From Mauremys mutica (Eukaryota > Chordata > Testudines > Geoemydidae): a DNA stretch of 64,000 nt. Positions within the stretch are counted from its first letter, which is position 1; each line of letters begins with the position of its first letter. The stretch is from positions 18,527,965-18,591,964 of the forward strand of contig NC_059082.1 of the NCBI RefSeq assembly GCF_020497125.1, read 5' to 3'. Both the position numbers and the translations under genes were made by a program. This document shows, piece after piece, positions 36,143 to 48,200 of the stretch. The notes beneath the pieces were generated by a model. It was not told the origin of the DNA. It saw nothing but the letters and a program-made list of their open reading frames with translations, and ran no database searches.

Positions 36143-37426
36143 TCATAGGTTACCCTGCTCTCCGAGGAACCTAGCTTTCAAAGCCTCCCGGATGCACAGC
36201 GCTTCCCGCTGGGATCTTCTATCGGCACGGCTGTCTGGCTGAGCGTAATCAGCAGCCAGGCGATTTGCCTCAACCTCCCATCCCGCCATAAAGGTCTCCC
36301 CCTTGCTCTCACAGAGATTGTGGAGCACACAGCAAGCAGCAATAACAACGGGGATATTTTTTTCGCTGAGGTCCGAGCGAGTCAGTAAGCTCCGCCATCT
36401 CCCCTTGAGACGTCCGAAAGCACACTCCACCACCATTCTGCACTTGCTCAGCCGGTAGTTGAAGAGTTCCTTCTCACTGTCCAAGGCGCCTGTATAGGGC
36501 TTCATGAGCCAGGGCATTAGCGGGTAGGCTGGGTCCCCGAGGATCACTGTAGGCATCTGCACATCCCCAACCGTTATTTTGTGGTCCGGGAAGAAACTAC
36601 CTGCCTGGAGGCGTTTAAACAGACCAGAGTTCCTGAACACACGCGCGTCATGAACCTTGCCCGGCCACCCGACGTAGATGTTGGTAAAACGTCCCCTATG
36701 GTCCACCAGTGCTTGCAGCACCATAGAAAAGTAGCCCTTTCGGTTAATGTACTTGCTGGCCTGGTGGGCCGGTCCCAGGATAGGGATGTGAGTCCCATCT
36801 ATAGCCCCACTGCAGTTTGGGAATCCCATCGCGCCGAAGCCATCTCCGACGACCTGGACGTTTCCCAGGGTCACTACCTTTGAGAGCAGTTGCTCAACGA
36901 TTGCGTGGGCTACTTGAATCACAGCAAGCCCTACGGTAGATTTGCCCACGCCAAAGTGGTTCGCTACTGACCGGTAGCTGTCTGGCGTTGCAAGTTTCCA
37001 GAGGGCTATGGCCACTCGCTTCTGCACACTCAGGGCTGCTCGCATCCGGGTGTCCTGGCGCTTCAGGGCAGGGGACAGCAAGTCACAGAGTTCAAGGAAA
37101 GTGCCCTTACGCATCCTGAAGTTTCGCAGCCACTGTGATTCATCCCAGACCTGCAGCACTATGCGGTCCCACCAGTCCGTGCTTGTTTCCCGGGCCCAGA
37201 ATCGCCGTTCCACACCATGAACTTGACCCATTGCCACCATGATCTCCACTGCGCGGCGTACCCTGCTTTGTGAGAGGTCTGCGCCACTCTGTGACTTCCT
37301 GTCCTCACCGCGCTGACGGAGCCTCCTCGCCCGATTTCTCAGCAGCTGACTGTGGAAGAGGTGGACGATGAGGTGCGAGGAGTTGACAACGGCCATAAGT
37401 GCAGCGATGATCGCAGCGGGCTCCAT
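36143..37426 (-). CDS. PIF/Harbinger DDE transposase (nuclease)
   Basis: It catalyses cut-and-paste transposition of the surrounding element, with target TCA/TWA-type trinucleotides. The open frame runs to 37501 (452 codons). I prefer the Met at 37426 (MEPAAIIAAL), giving 427 residues, but the upstream Met is possible. Numbering from the 37501 Met, a helix-turn-helix-like segment SYRSVANHFGVGKSTVGL spans about 175-192. The DDE_4-type catalytic core follows: GAIDGTHIPI (D235), GWPGKVHDARVF (D285), VILGDPAYPL (D323) and VVECAFGRLKGRWRSL (E359). The tail is arginine-rich. All acidic residues expected of the family are present and no stop or frameshift interrupts it. Its strand opposes the MYB-like gene; 3' ends converge. 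Confidence 0.93.
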   Translation of the reverse strand: MEPAAIIAALMAVVNSSHLIVHLFHSQLLRNRARRLRQRGEDRKSQSGADLSQSRVRRAVEIMVAMGQVHGVERRFWARETSTDWWDRIVLQVWDESQWLRNFRMRKGTFLELCDLLSPALKRQDTRMRAALSVQKRVAIALWKLATPDSYRSVANHFGVGKSTVGLAVIQVAHAIVEQLLSKVVTLGNVQVVGDGFGAMGFPNCSGAIDGTHIPILGPAHQASKYINRKGYFSMVLQALVDHRGRFTNIYVGWPGKVHDARVFRNSGLFKRLQAGSFFPDHKITVGDVQMPTVILGDPAYPLMPWLMKPYTGALDSEKELFNYRLSKCRMVVECAFGRLKGRWRSLLTRSDLSEKNIPVVIAACCVLHNLCESKGETFMAGWEVEANRLAADYAQPDSRADRRSQREALCIREALKARFLGEQGNL

Positions 37427-37807
37427 GCTCGCAGTGCTGTGGCGTCCGAGCTGTAACCGACCAGAGAAGGGCGCGAACAGATTTCCCGCCGGCGCTTTCA
37501 AGGAGAGAGGGCGGGAGTGACAGTTGAATGATGACAGTTACCCAAAACCACCCTCGACACATTTCTCCCCCCAGCAGGCATTGGGGGCTCTACCCAGCAT
37601 TCCAATGGGCAGCGGGGACTGCGGGAACTGTGGGATAGCTTCCCACAGTGCACCGCTTCCAAAGTCGACGCTGGCCCCGTTACTGTGGACTCAGACAGTC
37701 GAATTAGTGTATTTAGTGTGGATACACAAATTCGACTTCATAAGGTCGATTCCACAAATTCGAATTAAGTAGATTCGAAATAGTCTTGTAGTGTAGACGT
37801 ACCCTCA

Positions 37808-39204
37808 TACAAAGAGGTGCAAGGCTAAATGAATGTAGTTAAACACTTGGGGATCTTCAGATAATATTTCACATGTGTACATGGCACGGTTTGTTTGCAA
37901 TGGAAAAAGAGACTGGGTCTTGAGCCAGTCAGGCTGAACCTTTGCAGCCAAAGAGGCTGTTCTGCTTTTGGAAGGGCGTGTATTCCCTTTTTGGTCAGAT
38001 TTGATTAACAGACCATAACTTCTTAATGCATTTGTACGGATAGGGATGTCACCGGCACAGTGAGTCCTAACATGGCTACTTCGAGGGTACTTCTTAGACC
38101 CTGTCAGCTGTAATGTAAGCCAGCTGGGGAAGAATTTTTAAGGGATCACAACCTGAAAGCATCAGGCTTTCCTGAGCAAATTCTGCAAGTCAGTCATGGA
38201 GAGGTAGCAAGAGGCCACATGGCCCAACCATTAAACACACAGACTTCCAAAAACAACTGATTGACATCATCTCCATATCAGTCAAGGGAGATTTGAGGAG
38301 GTTTCTTAACATTTTAGCACAAATTAAGGCCACTCTCTCCTGGCTAGAACGGAGCCCTGCAGCAAAGCTAGTGTGACTCTGCTGTGTAAAGGGAACTGAC
38401 TGCAATGGAGCAACACCACTGGTGGACTTGGGCATGGGTGGGCCCAGGAAAAGGTTAAGCCTGAGGGTACACTGCTATGCAGATCTTCCTGCTGTCTCCC
38501 TTGCCTGGGGGCAATAGAGACTACTCTGCAAAATCATTCCCTATGTCAACACAGGACCAAACTGCATGTGACCCTTCTGCATCACTTAAGCCCTGCACTG
38601 GTCTCCAATGTTTGATCCACACCGGTTGGCTTAGAGAGCAATGATGGAGCAGTTCAGTAGATCAGAGGAGAGATCCACCTATACACTGACCCATTAGTCC
38701 TAATATTCTATGAAAGGGGAGCAGAGAATTGAATCTACCTATCTTCCAGCACTGATGGGCTGGAGTAGCAGCTGAAAGGCTGTAATAGTAGTAAATGAGG
38801 GAGAGAGCTGCACTGCAATCCCAGGCCTTGGCCCCATGTTGTGGTAATAGTTGATTTTCTTTCCATGGTCAAGGCAATTTTACCTATTGCCTCAGGCTTT
38901 ATGCGGGTGAAATGAACTTCATCACCTGAGCACAAGGGACTGTGCCCCAGAACTCCAGTGAGGCATAGCAGCCAGCTGGAAGTGTACCATGACCCTAAAG
39001 GGGTGGGGACAGAACCTTGCAACAGCTCCTAGAAGTCATAACAGCTAAGACCAAATTAAGACAAGCCTTCAGGCTCCCCTAACCTCCAGCCAGGGTTAAA
39101 CGGTCATTTGGCTGGCCTAGGATAGGGAAGCGTACAAAGATTCCACTCCCCACAACACCTTCTCAGTCTTGTGCCAAAGCTAGCTCTTCCAACGGCTCAC
39201 AGAT
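37808..39204. other. Intronic sequence, nothing recognised
   Basis: No convincing exon. The minus frames 38190-38435 and 38735-39022 have no known domain. Confidence 0.4.
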
Positions 39205-39367
39205 CAGGGCCAGATTCTGAAAAGTGTATGTTCCATACCAGTCTCTGAAATACATGGCCAGATATCAGCACATGGGGTGTTGAGCTTTTTTGATCATCCA
39301 GCTGTAGGTGTCACAGTGGGTGCTGCTAGTCTGGCCTCAATCATGAGTACTCGAAAGTCTGGCCCTG
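39205..39367. repeat. Ancient palindromic MITE
   Basis: The ends are CAGGGCCAGATTCTGAAAA and, inverted, CAGGGCCAGACTTTCGA. The short interior has TATCAGCAC and GGTGTTGAGC. The flanks no longer show a clear target duplication. Confidence 0.55.
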
Positions 39368-39399
39368 AGCTCCTTTGAAAAAGTGGCGTCATGTGACTG

Positions 39400-39490
39400 C
39401 AAATCCAGTGAGTGGCAAATCCAGAATTAGGACTCAAGCCTTCCATACTTCCTCATACCTTATTCTAACCACTAGACAATGCTTCCTCCC
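39400..39490 (-). repeat. MIR-like SINE fragment
   Basis: CAGTGAGTGGCAAATCCAGAA, continuing as TTAGGACTCAAGCC and ending TAACCACTAGACAATGCTTC, matches the tRNA-like half of a MIR in reverse orientation. Confidence 0.5.
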
Positions 39491-40833
39491 TTCAGCTTTC
39501 AGCCTGTAACATCTAGATTTTGTGCTTTTATAGAGCAAAGGTTTAAAAAAAACCCATTTCTTTCAAATATTCTAAACATGAACCGTGATAGCAGATTTAT
39601 GGTGCTCAGTAAAAACCGTGAGCCAATACATAAACATTTAGCCTTATGAACCAACACCAAAAAAACACAAACCCTTTTAAAACGAAAAAGCCTATTTTAT
39701 ATTTGCTAGCTACAGAATATGCTGTAGCTCATGACTGCCCTTAGGAGCAGTCACTGCCCTTCCTCTCCCACCCAAGCCAGGTGTGAGAGGGATGTGACAA
39801 CTTCAAAACAGAGAGAGAGCTTCAGTTAATGCCAAAAGTCATTTGAAACTTCTTCTGCATGGAGAATGTGATGTTCTCTTGACACTCCGCCAGTTTTTAA
39901 AAGTTCGTTCTTTCTTTTTTATTATTATTAACAAGGTCCATAAAAACTAAATCTCTGCTTATCCCTGGAGAAGCTGGTCCTTGCTGGTCAATGCCAAGAC
40001 CAGCAGCAGTATACTGTGAGAAGGCTGCAGCACACTCTTTTTCGGCTTATGAACTGAAAGCTCAGTTCCCAACAAGCTAATCCTTTAGCATTCATTAGCA
40101 CACATACACTGGTTTCAAAAAGCTGTAACAAACCGTGATATTTATGAAAATGAAAATCGCTCATAAAAAAGTAAATAGCCTCTCCAAAATAAAGTGTTCC
40201 ATTCTTTGACGAAGGCCAAATGCTAATGATTCATCAGGAAGTGGGGGAGAAATGCAGGACTGATCCTACGGGGTTGGGTCCTGTGATTCACATTCCTTGC
40301 ACCACTGATTAGCACTGAATTTGACCGGACTGTTTTAGTGACAGGTTTCAGTTTCACAGCATAAAGTGGCAAGGAATAGTCTCATCATTTATATAGTACA
40401 GCTGGAGGGTGAAGAAGTACGATAACAAAACTAAGGAGGCTAGATAAGCAGGGCCGCCTATTATCTGCAACTCTGCAGAAAGAGTATCATTTCCACAGAG
40501 AAAATGAGATTGTGTGAAAACCGGGGGCTTGAGGGAGGGGGGAAATGCGCTAATTAAATTAAAAGTTAGAGAGTCATAAGAAGTAGATAGCAGGATCCAA
40601 GTTCATACATAGTTACTTACAAAATTCTCATCGACTTCAGTGGGGCCTGATGCTGCACCGCTGAAGCCAATGGGAGTTTTGAAAATTACTTACGTGGGAG
40701 CAAGACTAGGCCCAGACACTGTAAGATGAAAGCGACTTACTCTATTTTACGCATTTCCAGTTTGTCTTGGACCCAAAGAGACATATGGGCAATCAACAGC
40801 AGCATTTTAAAAGCAGCAATTTGCATTTGCAAA
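39491..40833. other. Intronic sequence with an old foldback repeat
   Basis: AT-rich. At 40580-40715 an imperfect palindrome has arms GTTACTTACAAAATTCTCATCG and its opposed counterpart GAGTTTTGAAAATTACTTACG, around GACTTCAGTGGGGCCTGATG. This is one of several ancient foldback remnants in the window. Confidence 0.45.
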
Positions 40834-40841
40834 GTCTACAT

Positions 40842-41176
40842 CAGGGGTCGGCAACCTTTGGCACGCGGCTCACCAGGGTAAGCACCCTGGCGGGCCGGGC
40901 CGGTTTGTTTACCTGTCAGGTCCACAGGTTCGGCCGATCGTGGCTCCCACTGGCTGTGGTTTGCTGCTCCAGGCCAATGGGGGCAGCGGGAAGTGGCAGC
41001 GAGCACATCCCTCGGCCCGCACCGTTTCCCACCGCCCCCATTGGCCTGGGATGGCGAACCGCGGCCAGCGGGAACCACGATTGGCTGAACCCATGGACGC
41101 AGCAGGTAAACAAACCGGCCCGGCCCGCCAGGGTGCTTACCCTGGTGAGCCACATGCCAAAGGTTGCCGACCTCTG
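40842..41176. mobile_element. hAT-type foldback MITE, 7/8 TSD
   Basis: Starts CAGGGGTCGGCAACCTTTGG and ends CCAAAGGTTGCCGACCTCTG. GTCTACAT (40834-40841) and GTCTTCAT (41177-41184) are the target duplication with one change. It is an almost perfect hairpin: CACCAGGGTAAGCACCCTGG on one arm pairs with CCAGGGTGCTTACCCTGGTG on the other. Frames on both strands (40767-41224) are consequences of this palindrome. Confidence 0.92.
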
Positions 41177-41734
41177 GTCTTCATTCACAGGTTCACCAAT
41201 TATTATTTTTTTTTGACTCCCTGACTGTCAGCATTACCCTCAGCTTCTTTATATATAGTATATATTTCTTATACATAAAGTAAGTGTCTAGCCCTTTGGG
41301 TCCTAAAGATCCTCTTTAAACTGTAAACTGATTTCTAGGATAGCAAATTTGTTCCACTAATTTTCTTTTAAAAACTATCACAGGTTATTCTTGGCCACTG
41401 CCAAGAGTGTTTGCAGAACTGGGGTCATATACTCATCCTCACGCCTCCCCCAGCAGTAGATATTACTGCAAGAAATAACACAACTATTTGTAAATAATTC
41501 CTCCACTAAAAAAATTCCATTCTGTGTTGTTTTATTCTTGTATTGCATATATCTATTCAGCACCCCACCGTGTCTTGACAGGGATAGAGCTTTATTAATA
41601 AAATGATATTATATGCCAAAATTGTTAGACAATGTTACATTCAACTCTGTGATAAAGAAAAATTAAATTGATATGCCCACATTAAGGAATAACAAACCTT
41701 TAACCTATACAATTTCTTGCACTTTCCTATAAAG

Positions 41735-41820
41735 CAGGTGGTACTGGCCAACATGGGGACACAATACTGGACTAGGTGGACCCTGGGTCTGATCCAGCCA
41801 GGCATTTCCTCAGTTCCTAA
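41735..41820 (+). mobile_element. CR1 LINE 3' fragment
   Basis: TACTGGCCAACATGGGGACA, followed by CAATACTGGACTAGGTGGAC and GGGTCTGATCCAGCCAGGC, is a diverged copy of the CR1 tail at 24540-24628, same orientation. Confidence 0.75.
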
Positions 41821-41877
41821 ACAGATTAATGCCCTTATCCTGTATTTACAGCCACAATTAATATTAAGCAATGAGTA

Positions 41878-41995
41878 GAGCAATGTAGTGACTTGTCCAA
41901 GGTGACACAGCAGGTCAATGGCAGAACCAGGAACAAAACCCAGCTCTCCTGATATTAACCCTGTATTCTGTAAACTAGATTATGCTGCCTCCCCA
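41878..41995 (-). repeat. MIR-like SINE
   Basis: GTGACTTGTCCAAGGTGACA, followed by CAGCAGGTCAATGGCAGAAC and GAACAAAACCCAGCTCTCCTG, ends in AGATTATGCTGCC. This is the reverse complement of a MIR tRNA-like head. Confidence 0.6.
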
Positions 41996-41999
41996 CAAT

Positions 42000-43029
42000 G
42001 AGAGAGTTACAATATGGTCTTTTACATGATCACAAACCACTGGGCAATGTAACACACTGTTTGACAAATAATAAAAACAGGTATAGCTTGAGGATTATGA
42101 CTATCTGAACATCCAGAAGTAAAATTCCTTTAGTCTATTAGGAATTAACAGTTTGCCTTTGAAAGGCAATTTTCTCTGGATTTGCAATAAATTCTTGGAT
42201 GTAACCTATGACCTGAAGTCACAACAATGTATCCATTCTTATATACCCACTGCTCAGATGAATACCTCTGCTAGCATAATATAATAGTAAGAAACTACAC
42301 TTCCCCCACAATTCTATTCCTCCTGTACTGATAATATAATATTTTGTCTTCAAATTCATCTTTATCAATCTTAAGTACACAAATGTAGCATTTTGCACTA
42401 TTATTAACATATAATTCCTACAACATATATAACATCAAAATATAAACACAGCAGGCCAAGTTCAGCCCTCGGCTCCACCCAGACAGCTCACTGATTTCCA
42501 TGGGCTTCTACTGTAGACAGTGGGATTGTAGCTACAGAGAGAACGTGGTCCAGTAACAAAACTCTTCAGTATTTTAAAAGTATTATTTGTTTTGCAAAGT
42601 CAAATAAATAAACAGGCATTGTTCAGAACCCAGGTCCAATCTGCTGCTATCACAGAAGTGAGTGGTAGACCTTTGATGGACTTCAGTGAGTGCAGAATTG
42701 GGCCCTCATGTTTATTCTAAGTACTGTGCTCATTTATGGTGAACTTCTTGTTTTTGAAAAAGGGCAATTTTATCAGCCAGTTAAACTGTGGTAGTGTAAA
42801 AGGGAAGTTATTTCTGCTTCAAGTTACCAAAGTATCATGGGTGATGGTCCTCAGCCTAACACAACTTTTTGGGGAGGAAAAAAGTCCAAAAGAAATACTG
42901 AAAGGAAACTGCATACAAGCTTAGATGGACAGTTGTCTAGAAAAAAAAAAAAAAGACACACACGAATACAAACTCAAAGTTCCTGAGGGGAATGCATATT
43001 ATATATATATAAAGCATGTTATACTATGC
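42000..43029. other. Intronic sequence with two foldback traces
   Basis: AT-rich. Segments at 42453-42512 and 42628-42705 contain GGCCAAGTTCAGCCCTCGGC and GTCCAATCTGC ... GCAGAATTGGGCCCT, remnants of the recurrent ancient palindrome. Poly(A) run near 42940. Confidence 0.4.
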
Positions 43030-43037
43030 ATTTGGAA

Positions 43038-43997
43038 CAGGGGTGGGCAAACTACGGCCCGCAGGCCACATTTGGCTTGCCAAGTGATTTAATCTGGCCC
43101 TCGAGCTCCCACTGGGGAGGGGGGTCTGGGGCTTGTCCCGCTCCGGTGCTCCAGCCAGGAACCGGGGCTGCTCTGCACAGCTCCGCGCAGCTCCTGGAAG
43201 CAGCGCCATGTCCCACCTCCAGCTCCTATGTTTACAGAAAGCCGGGGGGCTCCACGCACTGCCCCCACAGCTCCCATTGGCTGGGAACTGTGGCCAATGG
43301 GAGCTGCAGGGACAGCACATGCGGACGGGGAAGCGCGCAGAGCTGCCTGGCCACACCTCTGCATAGGAGCTGGGGAGGGAACATGCTACTGCTTCTGGGA
43401 GCTGCTTAAGGTAAGAGCCGCCCGGAGCCTACACCCCTGAGTCCCTCCTGTGCCCCAACCCCCTGCCCCAGCCCTGATTCCCCTCTTGCTCTTGCCCTCC
43501 GAACCCTGCGATCCCAGCCCAGAGAACCCTCTAGCACCCCCAAACCCCTCATCCCCCGCCCCACCCCAGAGCCCCCAACTCTCCCATCGCACCCTAACCC
43601 CATACATCATCCTGGACCCCCCACACACACCCTGAACTCCTCATTTCTGGTCCCACCCCAGAGCCTGCACCCCAAGCCAGAGCCCTCACCCCCGCCATGT
43701 CCCAACCCCCTGCCACAGTCCTGAGCCCTCTCCCACTCTCCGAACCGCTTGGTCCCAACCTGGAGCACCCTCCCATACCCCAAATCCCTAATCCCCAGCC
43801 CCACCGCAGAGCCTGCACCCCAGAGACCTCATCTCCCCCCCCGACCGCACCCCAACTCCCTGCCCCAGCCTGGTACCCCCTCCCGTACCGTGAACTCCTC
43901 ATTTCTGGCCCCACCCCAGAGCCCGCACCCCCTCCTGCACCCCAACCCCAATACAATTTCCATACCCAGATGTGGCCCAAAAGTTTGCCCACCCCTG
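43038..43997. mobile_element. hAT-type element, 7/8 TSD
   Basis: Starts CAGGGGTGGGCAAACTACGG and ends AGTTTGCCCACCCCTG. The flanks ATTTGGAA (43030-43037) and ATTTAGAA (43998-44005) differ by one base. The 960-bp interior is C-rich on the plus strand, with tandem-like units of CCCCAACCCCCTGCC, CCAGAGCC and ACTCCTCATTTCTGG (at about 43634 and 43893). All frames at 43024-44011 derive from this repetitive interior; no transposase. Confidence 0.9.
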
Positions 43998-44005
43998 ATT
44001 TAGAA

Positions 44006-45064
44006 ACTTGAAACTAAAGCAATACATTTGTAAACTCTGTGCTACTGCTGAGAAGTGTCAGAAAAGGAGAGTATCTGGTATTTGGTACAAGTGTTCTCAA
44101 TGATGAGGCAACTACCATATCTGCTTCTTAATATAGGAAGGAGGATATCCAAGGCAAATTGGAGTTCTTTTGTTTTGCTTTTTAAAAACAAAGCATAAGC
44201 ATAGCTTTTCCCAAATAAAATTCTTATAAACTAGGTTTATGTTGCAATGTCCTTTTTAAGTCTATTTCTCTGATGGAATTTTATTAAGCATGATACAGCC
44301 CAAAGTTAAAGATAGAAAGTTATGGCAAATATGCAACATTAAAAATACATTGTCTTCTAGTGGCAAGTAAAATAGGGCCTCATAAAGTTTCCACTGCATC
44401 CCAGTAGGGAGTTAAAGGTCACTGCTAACTCGAAGTTAAAAACAATGGGAAGTAGAGGATGTCATTCTTTTATATTTGCCCAGTGATTCTGTGTTTTCTT
44501 TGTACAAATTTATTTAGGAAACTGGGAAATCTAACAAACAATGAAGTGATTTCAAGGCTGCCTTGTTCCTCCCACACCCATCAGAAATCGGTTCATTCCA
44601 CTTTATAAAATGTTTAATGTATAAAGAAAAATATTTGAACTTTCCAAGTACATAAAATGCAAGTTTTCCAGGAAACTTTAAAATGAAAGTGATAATTATT
44701 TTGTTTGTACTAAAAGAGTAAATTCCCCTCCTTATTAACCAAAGAACAGACAATAAAACTCAACTTAAATCAAAGCAGCTTAAAGTTATCAATTTATATA
44801 TAGCTCAAAATACCAATAAAACAAAAAACTTACTTGAAATGTAAAACTGATAAATTCATACAGGAATGAAAACACATCTGAACAACTGGATGATTGCTAT
44901 TAAGTCAGCAAAAATGTGTCACCCTAATTTTTAAGGGTCAAATTAAGCTGCCTCTGATGCACATGTACACATGGGAAGAGGAGCACCTAGGCAGGGTGTG
45001 GGCTTGTGGACTGTTCCCCATACCTCCATAAACTTTGAAGTTTACACTTATAATATATGGAGAC
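44006..45064. other. Intronic sequence, nothing recognised
   Basis: AT-rich DNA without recognised features. Confidence 0.4.
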
Positions 45065-45244
45065 ATACCTATCTCACAGAACTGGAAGGGACCCTGAAAG
45101 GTCATCTAGTCCAGCCCCCTGCCTTCAATAGTAGGCCCAAATACTGATTTTGCCCCAGATCCCTAAGTGGCCCCCTCAAGGATTGAACTCACAACCCTGG
45201 GTTTAGCAGGCCAGGGCTCAAACCACTGAGCTATCCTACCCCCC
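45065..45244 (-). mobile_element. tRNA-Lys-derived turtle SINE
   Basis: The minus strand shows an A-box region TAGCTCAGTGGTTTGAGC, a B-box region GGTTGTGAGTTCAATCC, the GGGGGCCACTTAGGGATC body and the CR1-like tail TTTCAGGGTCCCTTCCAGTT. It is better preserved than the copy at 18311-18491: both internal promoter boxes match expectation. Confidence 0.92.
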
Positions 45245-48200
45245 AGATAGGTCCTAGGACCAGGAGGTTTATTAACTTATATGCTGCCACACTACCCTAA
45301 GATTTTTTGCCCCATGTGCTGGGGCAGTGTGAGGACCCTATAACCAAGCTCATCATGCAAGAGCTAATATTAACACTGCTTTGGTCCTCAGCTCCCACTA
45401 TGTGAACAGGAGTGGAGAATGCTCTGCAGCTAACAGGAAATGCTTAGCACTTCCAACTATCAGGTCCTGCAGCAATAAAGGTGACCTGCAAAAGCAAAAA
45501 TAGGCCCTCAACAGCTGAAAGTGAAAGTTGAGTAACTGAATGGGGAAAAGATTTTTACTCAGAGTGTTTAAAAAATAACTTCATTTATTTTTGTTAACAC
45601 CCATTTAATTTCAATCAGTGACATTTTGAAGAAAAAAAAATCTGTGTTATAGATTCAGTACCTCTACCCCCTTCCACTAAAATATGAGCTTAAACAAGCC
45701 ATGCTCCAAGACACCCAGGAGCGCCTTCAATAAAAGTAGGGGAAAAGAAAGCTTCCTGATATTTCTAAAGAACAAACCAAGCAAATTCTCACACATGAAA
45801 AAAGGGCACAAATCCAATTTAGGGGACAAGAATCTTTTGCAGTTCAACTTTCTCACATGTACACAAGAAACCAAAATCCAAATTCAGGGTCTAATGACAG
45901 CCATTAAAATTAATGGGCCTGACCCTATTGACGTCAGTTACAGAACTCTCATTGGCTTTGGTGGGAACAGGATCAGGCCCAATAGGAGCTGAGTAGCTAA
46001 AACTCCACAAAGGGTCTTTAAGATGTAGCAGCTAATAAACAAAAATTGGCCACAATGTAATTAACTAAAACAAATTAATATTTCCTCTGGGCCCAGTCCA
46101 ACACTGAGATCTTCCAGTGCATCCCTTGGGTCCACACATGGAAGATCAGGGGTTCTGTTGTTTTTTAAATTGGCAACATCATTTTATCCCAAATGCTGCC
46201 TTTAAATCTTGATAATCCTACAAAAATGTGTTCCAAAATATTTTGCTTTGTTAAGGGCAGCTCATCACATTGTCAGTTTTTAGATGTTGAAAAGGTACCA
46301 ATACACAGACAGACAATGTTAAAAACATTATTTAAAAAGAAGAATTTCAAATTAATTTGTAAACCACACTGAAATGGGAGAATAATGAGCATGATGTAAT
46401 TTCAATGAATTAAAAAAGTCACTTTCTAACACTCTTCCTTTCTCCAGAAAGGCATACATACATGTGGAAGCTGCAACTACTGGTTTATAAAACACTAAAC
46501 TTTTATGGAATGTTAAGTGACATATTTACAGATTTTACAAGGAAGAGGAGAAAAGGGCCTGGGAGTTTGATTCAGGGTCAACAGTTCAGCCCACAGCAGA
46601 AGGGGATGAGCTGGAAGAATGCAGACATCAGAGACTTCACTGTTTAATTTCATCCCCTACTGTAATGACCCTATCAACATAATTTACTGTGCTTTCAGGC
46701 GGGCATTTTCAAAAGGATCCTAAGGAAGTTAGGTGCCCAAATATCACTGAAAGTCAAGGGGATTTGGGTGTATAACCTCTTTGGGTGCCTTTATGGAAAA
46801 AAAAAAATCACAGCCTTTCAAGTTCAGTATGCATCTTGTCACCCTCACCAGTTTCAGTTATGGTTAAACCATGATATCTAATTATTTTACACCAGAGAGA
46901 GTTACATACAGAAGGTCATAGAGGCAAATTAATCCCCGGTCAAACTCCATTAAAGTTATGGATGAATCTGGCCTATAAAGCACTGAATGCAATTCATACA
47001 GAAAATTCGAAGTTGGACAGATAACAAGCAATCACATTTAATGAACACTCTTCTAAACTTTACTATCAACCTTTTAACTCCACCGATATTTAGCAAATAT
47101 GTTTGCAATTTGACTCTATTAAGTACATAGTACTAGATCACCTTCAAAAAAGGTGGGATGGGGTGAGAGGGACATACAGACTGATGCCTTATGAAAAATT
47201 TCTATGAAATAATTCTGTTTAGAAATCAATCTGCTCATCTATCATATTTGCTTTAGGTTTCTTCCATTATTCTTTGGATGCAAATAAGGGCTTTATGTTT
47301 CTCTAGTCATCATGTTTATTTCCGAAAAGTGCAGGATCCAGGGACTTACTTATTGTTGTTAATGGGGCCAATTATAGAGTCCTTACTCAGGCAAATAGTC
47401 CTTAGCACTGAAGAAACGGCCCCTTCTCCTCCCTGCCCCCAGCTGCACAATACTTTAGAAGTGTAAAGTATTATTATTATACTCCTGTTCGGAATATCAT
47501 AAAAATTGCAGTCAGTAATGCTGTAAGGTTCTGACTTTGTTTCTGAATATGGATAATTACTTGAACAAGAAGAATGGATATTAAAAACATAAGCAACATA
47601 TGGAAGCAAAATGGTTTCTAAATAGAATAGCTTCAAATGAGCTATGAGCGACATTTAAAAAAAATATTTGGTTACATAAAAAGCTGGAAACAATATGCCC
47701 TTCATAGTCATACTGTTTATAAGCTTTTTCTTATTTAGAGTGTGCAATAGTGTTGTCATTGAACATGATCCAGGAGCAAGAATCTACATCTGGTAGGACT
47801 GTTTCACAGCAATGATCATTATTTACTACTTGTGTTATCACTTCACATTTTAAAAACTGAACTGTTGACACCTTAAATACTAAGGAGACCGGTGCCTTGA
47901 ACTGTAATTTCATACCATCCAATACTGGGGAGCGAGGGAGGGAGAGAGAGGGAAAGATACTATATAATTAACTTTCTGATGAATTTGGGGTTTGGGGCAA
48001 GGTTAAAAAACAGTGTGAGCAAGTGTATTATATCACGAGGATGTTTCTTACTGTGGATTTATCCAAATATGTTTACACATCCCTCTGTTAACTAAGATTT
48101 TAAGATAACAACAGGCACAGTGTGTTAAGCAAAATGACATACTGCAAAGAGAATGGAAATAAATATTTATTTTCAAGACTTTCCACATCAACACACACAG

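Larger units (their letters stand above)
32991..37804. mobile_element. Full-length PIF/Harbinger DNA transposon
   Basis: A 4814-bp element bounded by GGCCTGGTCTACACTA on the left and TAGTGTAGACGTACCC on the right (inverted, imperfect). TCA flanks both sides (32988-32990, 37805-37807). Subterminal DNA is rich in TTCGAATT-type palindromes. A segment with CCACAGTGCACC followed by GACGCT occurs near both ends in the same orientation (about 33212 and 37644). It encodes the two proteins that define autonomous Harbingers, a MYB/SANT-like protein (plus strand, two exons) and a DDE nuclease (minus strand). They are convergent, with facing poly(A) signals at 36015-36026. Both frames are open, so the copy is young or recently amplified. 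Confidence 0.93.

Noticed and set aside
43024..44011. Cluster of proline-rich and glycine-rich frames
   Set aside because: They translate a C-rich repetitive interior of a hAT element and have no domain structure.
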